37,934 nucleotides of DNA, taken from the NCBI GenBank assembly GCA_904420285.1, contig CAJFUM010000089.1:1-37934 (forward strand). The letters are read 5' to 3'. Every line of letters begins with the position of its first letter. Position 1 is the stretch's first letter. Below the pieces are notes generated by a model. It did not search any database, had not been told where the DNA came from, and saw nothing but the letters and a program-made list of their open reading frames with translations. The DNA comes from an uncultured Clostridia bacterium (GTDB lineage: Bacteria; Bacillota; Clostridia; TANB77; CAG-508). The position numbers and the translations under genes were made by a program. Positions 32,419 through 37,934 of this stretch are shown here, piece after piece.

Positions 32419-33159
32419 ATGTACATTAATGATTTACACATATTAACATATGTTATAGCTGGAATTATAGGATTAATGGTAGGACAATTTATAGATTATT
32501 GTAATAATAGATTGCCAGAATATAAAAAAATATTATCTAAAGATTTTTTTAAAGAATATTTAAAAAATTGTAAGCCAAAATATATACTAATGATAATTGT
32601 AGCAATATCATATATTAGTTTATTATTTTTTAATGGCTTAACAATAAATACATTGCAATTTATGATTCTAATTCCAATGCTTATAATTGCATTTGTAATT
32701 GATTATAGGTTGCAAATAATACCTAATAGATTAACTCTTACAATGTTTGAAGTAGGATTAGTTTTTACATTTATAAAAACATTATTAATTACTGGTGGAG
32801 GCATAAATATATATATTAATAATATGCTGGGAATGATTGTAGGAGGAGGAATCTTTTTACTTATAACATTAATTGGTGGAGCTATAGCTGGAAAAGAAGC
32901 AATGGGCTTTGGTGATGTTAAATTCATGGGTGCATTAGGCTTATTTTTTGGTTGGCTTAATATGATACTAATTTCAGTAATGTCTTTTCTTTTTGCTGCT
33001 ATAGTTAGTATAATAATATTAATAGCAAGGAGAAAAAAGATTAGTGAATATATACCATTTGGACCATTTATTGTAGTAGCTAGTATAATACCTATTTATG
33101 TAAGTACACCAGAATTGCTATTTATTCTATTAAAAATATTTTCACTTGGAACATATTAA
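32419..33159 (+). CDS. A24-type prepilin peptidase-like membrane protein
   Basis: A 246-residue protein with seven or so membrane helices. It has both aspartate motifs of the A24 aspartyl proteases: IDYRLQIIPN (Asp95) and GFGDVKFM (Asp166). The N-terminal part FIDYCNNRLPEY resembles the SFxNVxxxRLP region of PilD/ComC, but the CxxC pairs of the methyltransferase domain are absent, so it probably cleaves but does not methylate. Asp followed by IIPNRL fits the family. No pilin genes are nearby. ACGGAGG before ATG 32419. Confidence 0.85.
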   Translation: MYINDLHILTYVIAGIIGLMVGQFIDYCNNRLPEYKKILSKDFFKEYLKNCKPKYILMIIVAISYISLLFFNGLTINTLQFMILIPMLIIAFVIDYRLQIIPNRLTLTMFEVGLVFTFIKTLLITGGGINIYINNMLGMIVGGGIFLLITLIGGAIAGKEAMGFGDVKFMGALGLFFGWLNMILISVMSFLFAAIVSIIILIARRKKISEYIPFGPFIVVASIIPIYVSTPELLFILLKIFSLGTY

Positions 33160-33209
33160 ACGAAGATTAAAATGTAGAACAATATGTATCATAAAAGGGG
33201 GGATTTTAG

Positions 33210-34277
33210 GTGAATCCTAAGATCAAATGGTTAAGAGATAGAATTCATATGGATAATATGCAAGGCATGATAATATCTAATCCTGTAAATATTAGATATT
33301 TAACAGGAATAAAAGCAGAAGGAGTGCTTTTAATTACAAGAAAAGAAAACTTTTTTATAACAGATAGTAGATATTTAGAAGAAGTAAAATCTACTCTTAC
33401 TATTAATGATGAAATAATTGTAAATGATATTGCCAATATTACTAGAGATGATTTTGAGAATTTTTTCTTATTTTGTGAAAATGTAGGCTTTGAAGAACAT
33501 TATATAACATATGCTACTTACAAAAAATATATAGAAAAATACAAAATAAATAATTTTGAAGAAACAGAATTTTTAATAGAAAAGCAGCGTATGATAAAAG
33601 ATGATGAAGAAATAGGATTAATAGAAAAAGCTTGTTATATTACAGATTTATGTTTTAAACATTTATGTGAATATATAAAAATAGGAATGACTGAAAAACA
33701 AATAAGTGATGAAACAGAAAAATTCTTTAAAGAAAATGGAGCAGAAGAATTAGCATTTGATACTATTGTAGCTTCTGGTAAAAATTCATCAAAACCCCAT
33801 GCAGTGCCAACAGATAAAAAAATAGAAGCAGGAGATCCAATCACTATAGATATGGGCTGCAAATATAAAGGATATTGTTCAGATATGACTAGAACAATTT
33901 TTGCAGGATATGTTCCAGTACAAATACAAAAAATTTATGATTTAGTTTTGAAAAATGAATTACAAACTTTAAAAGAATATAAAGATGGAGCAAGTATAAG
34001 ATTAGCAGCAAGAATGGTTGAAAATGATTTCAAATTAAATGGATATGATTTAATTCATAGTTTGGGACATGGAGTAGGTTTGGAAATTCATGAAATGCCT
34101 TATATAAGCGGAAAGAACGACAACATGCTTAAGGCAAATATGGTAATTACTAATGAACCAGGAATTTATATTCCAGGAAATTTTGGAGTAAGAATTGAAG
34201 ATACAGTATTAATAACAAAATCTGGAAGTATAAATTTAACCAAATCTGACAAGAATTATATTATAGTAGATAGTTAA
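33210..34277 (+). CDS. pepP: M24 Xaa-Pro aminopeptidase
   Basis: A 355-residue M24 metallopeptidase removing N-terminal residues ahead of proline. The creatinase-like N-terminal domain is about 1-130. The catalytic pita-bread fold has the five metal ligands in ITIDMGCKYKGYCSDMT (two Asp), HSLGHGVGLEIHE (His), TNEPGIYIP (Glu) and GVRIEDTVL (Glu). The start is GTG 33210 behind AAAAGGGGGG. It lies just before efp, the usual order in Firmicutes. Gene symbol given by family; papA/ypdF would also serve. Confidence 0.93.
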   Translation: MNPKIKWLRDRIHMDNMQGMIISNPVNIRYLTGIKAEGVLLITRKENFFITDSRYLEEVKSTLTINDEIIVNDIANITRDDFENFFLFCENVGFEEHYITYATYKKYIEKYKINNFEETEFLIEKQRMIKDDEEIGLIEKACYITDLCFKHLCEYIKIGMTEKQISDETEKFFKENGAEELAFDTIVASGKNSSKPHAVPTDKKIEAGDPITIDMGCKYKGYCSDMTRTIFAGYVPVQIQKIYDLVLKNELQTLKEYKDGASIRLAARMVENDFKLNGYDLIHSLGHGVGLEIHEMPYISGKNDNMLKANMVITNEPGIYIPGNFGVRIEDTVLITKSGSINLTKSDKNYIIVDS

Positions 34278-34397
34278 TTAAAGTAGTTTTATAATTTATT
34301 AAAAAATTGTTTTTGTAATATACTATTAATAATTATAAAATATACGTAAAATTTTAAATTGAAATAAGCTTTATTAGAAAATTATAGGAAAGGCCAC

Positions 34398-34426
34398 TTG
34401 ATTTAATGCAACAATTGTGTTAAAAT
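34398..34426 (+). promoter_or_regulatory. Promoter of efp
   Basis: TTGATT (34398-34403), a 17-nt spacer and TAAAAT (34421-34426), with extended -10 TGT. It lies about 40 nt before ATG 34468. The 190 bases between pepP and efp otherwise show nothing. Confidence 0.6.
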
Positions 34427-34467
34427 AGACGATGTTAAAATTATGTTAATTTGAAAGGAGAATATAT

Positions 34468-35034
34468 ATGGCAGAAGTATATATGGCAGGAGATTTTAGA
34501 AATGGAACAACATTCGAAATGGATGGAAATGTATTTAAAGTAGTTGAATTTCAACATGTAAAACCAGGAAAAGGAGCAGCATTTGTTAGAACTAAATTAA
34601 AAAATGTAATAACAGGTGCAGTATTAGAAAAAACATTCAACCCATCTGAAAAATACCCAGGAGCAGAAATAGAAAAGAGAGATATGCAATATCTATATAA
34701 TGATGGAGATTTATATTATTTTATGGATAATAATACATATGAACAAATACCTCTTAATGCAGAACAAATTGGAGATGGTTTAAAATTTTTAAAAGAAAAT
34801 ATGAATGTAAAAATATTATCTTTTAAAGGAAATGTATTTTCTGTTGAACCTCCAATGTTTGTTGAATTAGAAGTTACATATACAGAACCAGGATTTGCTG
34901 GAAATACAACAACAACATCTGGTAAACCAGCTACATTAGAAAATGGATATAAACTTACAGTACCTTTATTTGTAAACATTGGTGATGTAGTAAGAATAGA
35001 CACAAGAACTGGGGAATATATGGAAAGAGTATAG
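34468..35034 (+). CDS. efp: Translation elongation factor P
   Basis: A 188-residue EF-P that relieves ribosome stalling at polyproline. Three beta-barrel domains: the KOW-like N-terminal domain with loop VKPGKGAAF (Lys35 at the tip, the site modified in other bacteria), the central OB fold ([22 protein letters not shown]) and the C-terminal OB fold ending [14 protein letters not shown]. Length is standard. GAAAGGAGAA is close to ATG 34468. The gene behind it encodes a CD1247-like zinc-ribbon protein, a common clostridial pairing. Confidence 0.97.
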   Translation: MAEVYMAGDFRNGTTFEMDGNVFKVVEFQHVKPGKGAAFVRTKLKNVITGAVLEKTFNPSEKYPGAEIEKRDMQYLYNDGDLYYFMDNNTYEQIPLNAEQIGDGLKFLKENMNVKILSFKGNVFSVEPPMFVELEVTYTEPGFAGNTTTTSGKPATLENGYKLTVPLFVNIGDVVRIDTRTGEYMERV

Positions 35035-35050
35035 GAAGGAAGCATGTGTT

Positions 35051-35551
35051 ATGTCTGATATAAAGGGTAAATATAAGAAAATTTTAGAAGATTTGGAATC
35101 TAATATTAAAGATCCAGAAGATTTAGTATATTCAAAAGAAAAAATAATGGAATTAACATTTATTTTTATGGATATAGTTGATAGGTTAACAATGCTTACT
35201 GATGCTAGAATGAAAGAATTAGAGGAAAAACAAAAGGAAATTAACTCTAGAATGCAGGAAGTGCAAGCTATAGTAGACGAAATAGAAGGAGACATTTATG
35301 AAGAAGATGACGGATACGAGTTTGAAATAGTTTGCCCATATTGTAATTATGAATTTACAACAGATATAGCAGATGGAGAAAAAGATGAGATTAAATGTCC
35401 AAAATGTAATAATATAATTGAATTAGATTGGAATTCAGAAGACGAATTTTCTTGTCCAGGAGATTGCTCACATTGTCATGAAGAGCAGGTAGCAGAAGAC
35501 AAGGAAGAATATAAGCATAATGATGATGAACCTGAAGATGACGATATGTAA
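35051..35551 (+). CDS. CD1247-like zinc-ribbon protein
   Basis: A 166-residue acidic protein, 16 nt after efp. The N-terminal half (about 1-85) is helical, with SDIKGKYKKILEDLESN and a coiled coil around residues 45-80, matching what is named the CD1247 N-terminal domain in Clostridia (from memory). A zinc ribbon follows: CPYC near 95 and CPKC near 115. Another Cys/His group (SCPGDCSHCHEE) and a Glu/Asp-rich tail end it. Probably a cytoplasmic zinc-binding accessory protein. Function unknown; the link to EF-P is by position only. Confidence 0.8.
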   Translation: MSDIKGKYKKILEDLESNIKDPEDLVYSKEKIMELTFIFMDIVDRLTMLTDARMKELEEKQKEINSRMQEVQAIVDEIEGDIYEEDDGYEFEIVCPYCNYEFTTDIADGEKDEIKCPKCNNIIELDWNSEDEFSCPGDCSHCHEEQVAEDKEEYKHNDDEPEDDDM

Positions 35552-35564
35552 AATAATATTTGAT

Positions 35565-35607
35565 AAAAGCTCATGTAAAAATTTAAAATTTTATATGAGT
35601 TTTTTAT
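35565..35607 (+). terminator. Terminator of the efp operon
   Basis: CTCATGTAAAA (35570-35580) pairs with TTTTATATGAG (35589-35599, one G-U), followed by TTTTTTATTT. It faces the minus-strand M23 gene ending at 35620. Confidence 0.8.
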
Positions 35608-35619
35608 TTGGAAAATAAC

Positions 35620-36210
35620 TTATTGAAAAAAAGACAGAGGATTAGCATATTCACCATTAATTCTAACACCAAAATGAAGATGAGGACCGGTAGTAGCACC
35701 ATTTGTAGGATTTCCATTTTCATCTTTGTATTGATTTCCTTTAACTCCATATACATTCTTAGGACCAACGTATCCGATTACATCACCTTGTGAAACATAA
35801 TCTCCTTCATGAACTATATAGATAGGAGAAACATGGCAATATGTAAATTTAATATTTCCTGATGTTAGAGTAATAGTATATCCTCCTCCTCCAAGAAAGC
35901 CAGTAAAAGTTATTTGTCCAGAAGTAACAGCAATTAAAGTAGAACCCTCTGGAGCCCCAATATCTATTCCAGAATGATATGATGAAGCTCCAGCTGTAGG
36001 GGAAGATCTGTATCCAAAGTATGAATTTATAGTAGTATAACCTGGAGAAGGCCAAGCATACCCAGATGAACTAATATCAAAAGTAATATTTTGGTTTGGA
36101 ATATAATATGAATCTGGGGCAATAGGAATAAAAAATAAGGAAATAAGGATAATAAAAATTATAAGAATTATAAAGAAAATTTTAAAAGGCATAAAAAAAC
36201 TATTAGACAT
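35620..36210 (-). CDS. M23 (LytM-type) metallopeptidase
   Basis: A 196-residue protein. An N-terminal hydrophobic helix (about residues 6-28) acts as membrane anchor or signal. The C-terminal lysostaphin-like domain has YHSGIDIGAPEGS with the zinc-binding H and D of HxxxD, FTYCHVSPIY, and GPHLHFGV with the HxH motif. It cleaves peptide cross-links in peptidoglycan, or in degenerate members regulates other hydrolases; here the zinc ligands are present, so it should be active. A Gly/Thr insert with KDENGNPTNGATTG precedes the HxH. GAAAGAGG is before ATG 36210. Confidence 0.92.
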   Translation of the reverse strand: MSNSFFMPFKIFFIILIIFIILISLFFIPIAPDSYYIPNQNITFDISSSGYAWPSPGYTTINSYFGYRSSPTAGASSYHSGIDIGAPEGSTLIAVTSGQITFTGFLGGGGYTITLTSGNIKFTYCHVSPIYIVHEGDYVSQGDVIGYVGPKNVYGVKGNQYKDENGNPTNGATTGPHLHFGVRINGEYANPLSFFQ

Positions 36211-36318
36211 AATACCTCTTTCTCAAACTTAATTTATATTAAGCTTGTTAATAAAATCTAATAGCCCCCGAAAATTTATTTTAAATAATTTATTTATAAT
36301 AAATTTAATTTGTAATAT

Positions 36319-36804
36319 TTATTTAGAATCCTCATTTTTTGTAGAATTTCTAAAAGTGAAGAACTTACTAATGAAAAAATTAAGTATTATTACTATTACA
36401 GTAATTAAACATTTGCTTGCAATAGCTGGAATTGGTGCAAATTTAAATAATAGAGAACCTCCAACAGATTCAATAAACATGGTTAATAATCTACCTAAAA
36501 TAAATTTACAAAATTCTATAAACCTTTCACTAAAACCATGTGCTTGTGAATGAAATACTAAATCTTTATTAGTAAAATATGCAAACAAAACAGCAATAAC
36601 AATTGCAACATTATTTGCAATATTATCATCAATATGAAATGAACTAGTCATAATATAGAAAGAGCCTATATTTATTAATGTAGTTAATACTCCAAATATT
36701 CCATACAAAATGATTTCTTTGGTAAAAACTTTTTTTACTAATTTATTAGAAAATAATTTATTTAAAAAACTATTTTCTTTTATTGATTCCTCTAAATTCT
36801 TCAT
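36319..36804 (-). CDS. GtrA-family membrane protein
   Basis: A 161-residue protein with four transmembrane helices (about residues 30-50, 60-80, 103-125 and 128-150). The GtrA pattern is clear: LYGIFGVLTTLINIGSFYI at helix 1, NNVAIVIAVLFAYFTNKDLVF after helix 2, and FFISKFFTFRNS at the end. GtrA proteins help move lipid-linked sugars or act in polysaccharide decoration. No glycosyltransferase is next to it. AAAAGGAT is before ATG 36804. Its termination is not obvious. Confidence 0.88.
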   Translation of the reverse strand: MKNLEESIKENSFLNKLFSNKLVKKVFTKEIILYGIFGVLTTLINIGSFYIMTSSFHIDDNIANNVAIVIAVLFAYFTNKDLVFHSQAHGFSERFIEFCKFILGRLLTMFIESVGGSLLFKFAPIPAIASKCLITVIVIILNFFISKFFTFRNSTKNEDSK

Positions 36805-36860
36805 ATAAAATCCTTTTCAAAATATATTAAAATTACTACATGTATAATATTTAATTAAAA

Positions 36861-36886
36861 ATGCACAATATTTATAAATTGTGCAT
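36861..36886 (-). terminator. Terminator of tRNA-Trp
   Basis: ATGCACAAT (36861-36869) and ATTGTGCAT (36878-36886) form a perfect 9-bp stem. On the minus strand the T-rich TTTTTAATT follows, eight bases after the tRNA 3' end. Confidence 0.8.
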
Positions 36887-36893
36887 AAACAAT

Positions 36894-36969
36894 TGGCAGG
36901 GGTACTAAGACTCGAACTCAGACTTGTGGTTTTGGAGACCATCGTGCTAACCATTAACACTATACCCCT
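36894..36969 (-). tRNA. tRNA-Trp (anticodon CCA)
   Basis: On the minus strand the acceptor AGGGGTA pairs with TACCCCT, D stem GTGT/GCAC, anticodon loop CTCCAAA with anticodon CCA, T stem CTGAG/CTTAG with loop TTCGAGT, discriminator G, and CCA encoded at 36896-36894. The anticodon stem ATGGT/ACCAC has an A-C mismatch at pair 27-43, otherwise regular. Confidence 0.95.
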
Positions 36970-37044
36970 ATAAAAATCCTTTATTATATTAACACAAAAT
37001 ATAAACTAATGCAAGTAAAAAATAAAAAAATTTTAAAAAAACTA

Positions 37045-37073
37045 TTGACAAAATAGTATAAAACTATTATAAT
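37045..37073 (+). promoter_or_regulatory. Perfect-consensus promoter of tRNA-Gly
   Basis: TTGACA (37045-37050), exactly 17 nt and TATAAT (37068-37073), 23 nt before the tRNA. Expected for a highly expressed stable RNA. Confidence 0.85.
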
Positions 37074-37096
37074 AATAATCGTTCCAAGAAACACAT

Positions 37097-37170
<74 letters not shown>

Positions 37171-37175
37171 ACACT

Positions 37176-37221
37176 GAGAACCCTTCTGAAATAAAGAAAT
37201 TTCAAAAGGGTTCTCTTTTTT
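37176..37221 (+). terminator. Terminator of tRNA-Gly
   Basis: GAGAACCCTT (37176-37185) pairs with AAGGGTTCTC (37206-37215), with further pairing inside, then TTTTTT. A strong intrinsic terminator five bases after the tRNA. Confidence 0.9.
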
Positions 37222-37271
37222 ATATATTTATGTAAGAATTAAAAAAGAGTAATATTTTAAAGATAACAACA

Positions 37272-37667
37272 TTAATCTTTATTTTTATTGTTATTTAATA
37301 AATAAATACTAATACAACTTATACCAATACCAAGCATTATTATAGATGATTTTATATCTATTTGATTCAATATATTTAATACTATAACTCCAATTCCCAT
37401 TGCAAGTGCTACTGCTTTAAATATTAAATTTATTAAATCAGTTACCTTTGTATTTGAAGAATCTTTCTTTTTAGTATTTAAAAGTTCTTCAACAGATACT
37501 TCTAATATTTCTGATAATTTTGAAATAGTATTTATATCTGGACAAGATAAATTTCTCTCCCATTTTGAAACAGCTTTATCTGTAACATTCATTTTTTCTG
37601 CTAATTCACTTTGTGTCATTCCTTTTTTCTTTCTTAATGATGAAATAATTTCTCCCATATTTTTCAA
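37272..37667 (-). CDS. XRE-family regulator with two membrane helices
   Basis: A 131-residue protein. The N-terminal helix-turn-helix of the Cro/C1 type (about residues 5-62) has SLRKKKGMTQSELAEKMNV then TDKAVSKWERN and PDINTISKLSEILEVSVEELL. A linker leads to two hydrophobic helices (about 83-100 and 107-123), so it is membrane-tethered. The start is TTG 37667: GGAGG lies eight bases upstream, while ATG 37658 would be seventeen away. The regulated genes are unknown; a palindrome overlapping its own -35 suggests autoregulation. Confidence 0.85.
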   Translation of the reverse strand: MKNMGEIISSLRKKKGMTQSELAEKMNVTDKAVSKWERNLSCPDINTISKLSEILEVSVEELLNTKKKDSSNTKVTDLINLIFKAVALAMGIGVIVLNILNQIDIKSSIIMLGIGISCISIYLLNNNKNKD

Positions 37668-37699
37668 ACTTAATACCTCCTAAAATTACTTATAATAAA

Positions 37700-37728
37700 A
37701 TCTTACTAAGATTTATAAATAAAGTCAA
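37700..37728 (-). promoter_or_regulatory. Probable promoter of the XRE gene
   Basis: Minus-strand TTGACT (37728-37723), 17 nt and TAAGAT (37705-37700), about 33 nt before the TTG start. The -10 is weak, as expected for a regulated promoter. Confidence 0.45.
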
Positions 37729-37741
37729 CCAATAATTGGTT
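37727..37741. promoter_or_regulatory. Palindromic operator candidate at the XRE promoter
   Basis: AACCAAT, central A, ATTGGTT: a perfect 7-bp inverted repeat touching the -35 box of the XRE gene. Cro/C1-type dimers bind such short palindromes, so it is a good candidate for autorepression. Confidence 0.45.
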
Positions 37742-37819
37742 TAGTTTTCTCAACTTTTAGTTTACTTTTAAATTTAATAATAAATGAATCAAACTATATA
37801 TTTTTAAAGGAAAAAGTAG

Positions 37820-37848
37820 TAGACAAAATATGAACAAAATGCTATACT
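37820..37848 (+). promoter_or_regulatory. Promoter of the second tRNA-Gly
   Basis: TAGACA (37820-37825), 17 nt and TATACT (37843-37848), 12 nt before the tRNA. Confidence 0.7.
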
Positions 37849-37860
37849 TATAATATATTT

Positions 37861-37934
<74 letters not shown>

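Noticed and set aside
34966-35295. 109-codon minus-strand frame across efp and the zinc-ribbon gene
   Set aside because: Shadow of two clear coding regions in a typical efp operon; no promoter or ribosome-binding site.

Overview
The window is very AT-rich DNA (roughly 28% GC in sampled coding lines). A-rich codons predominate, AGA is the usual arginine codon, Shine-Dalgarno sites are strong AGGAGG types, and intrinsic terminators and sigma-A promoters are compact. The gene content (SepF/DivIVA, endonuclease-type MutL, a SufC-SufB pair, YlmH, YqeG, an EF-P operon with a CD1247-like zinc-ribbon protein, small Cys-rich proteins, one with a sigma-K-like promoter) points to a spore-forming, probably gut-associated member of the Clostridia. 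Species cannot be named from this sequence. Most of the window is housekeeping chromosome.

Layout. 1-350: two inverted consensus DnaA boxes, a hairpin and tRNA-Gln. 357-1261: an orphan nucleotidyltransferase-fold protein, a tiny basic/acidic ORF, and two convergent minus-strand Cys-rich miniproteins. 1474-6596: mutL, a membrane protein, miaA and a HlyD-like membrane-anchored protein. 6601-8902: sepF-divIVA, then rsmD with a coiled-coil protein. 8950-11039: a small membrane protein divergent from a secreted six-repeat Fn3 protein. 11099-18740: ftsK/spoIIIE, an unrecognised 496-residue protein, a beta-CASP metallo-beta-lactamase nuclease and a GH15 glucoamylase-like enzyme. 18811-22571 (minus): a frameshifted U32 peptidase-family gene and dapA, with a third Cys-rich miniprotein on the plus strand between them. 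22658-24898: an island of four orphan genes with atypical composition, three of them behind their own near-consensus promoters. 24919-26717: sufC-sufB. 26778-27881 (minus): asd. 28107-35551: ylmH, folD, dprA, an MFS-like transporter, yqeG, a prepilin-peptidase-like protein, an M24 aminopeptidase, efp and the zinc-ribbon gene. 35620-37934: an M23 peptidase, a GtrA protein, tRNA-Trp, tRNA-Gly, an XRE regulator and a second tRNA-Gly ending exactly at the window edge.

Most notable signals. (i) An 11-bp unit (ATATTACAATT and close variants), repeated in tandem with helical-turn phasing, lies exactly 12 nt upstream of the -35 box of three promoters: those of sepF-divIVA, rsmD and ftsK. It looks like an undescribed cell-division/growth operator. 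(ii) The four-gene orphan island carries near-identical promoter starts and a duplicated gene unit. (iii) Two mRNA hairpins sit at the ribosome-binding sites of folD and dprA. (iv) A one-base frameshift interrupts the U32 gene. (v) Palindromes overlap the -35 boxes of the XRE gene and of the divergent Fn3 region.

How the genes work together. sepF, divIVA and ftsK serve division and chromosome segregation. dapA and asd, both on the minus strand but apart, catalyse early steps of diaminopimelate/lysine synthesis. sufC and sufB build Fe-S clusters. miaA, rsmD, ylmH, efp and the beta-CASP nuclease act in RNA modification, RNA processing and translation.
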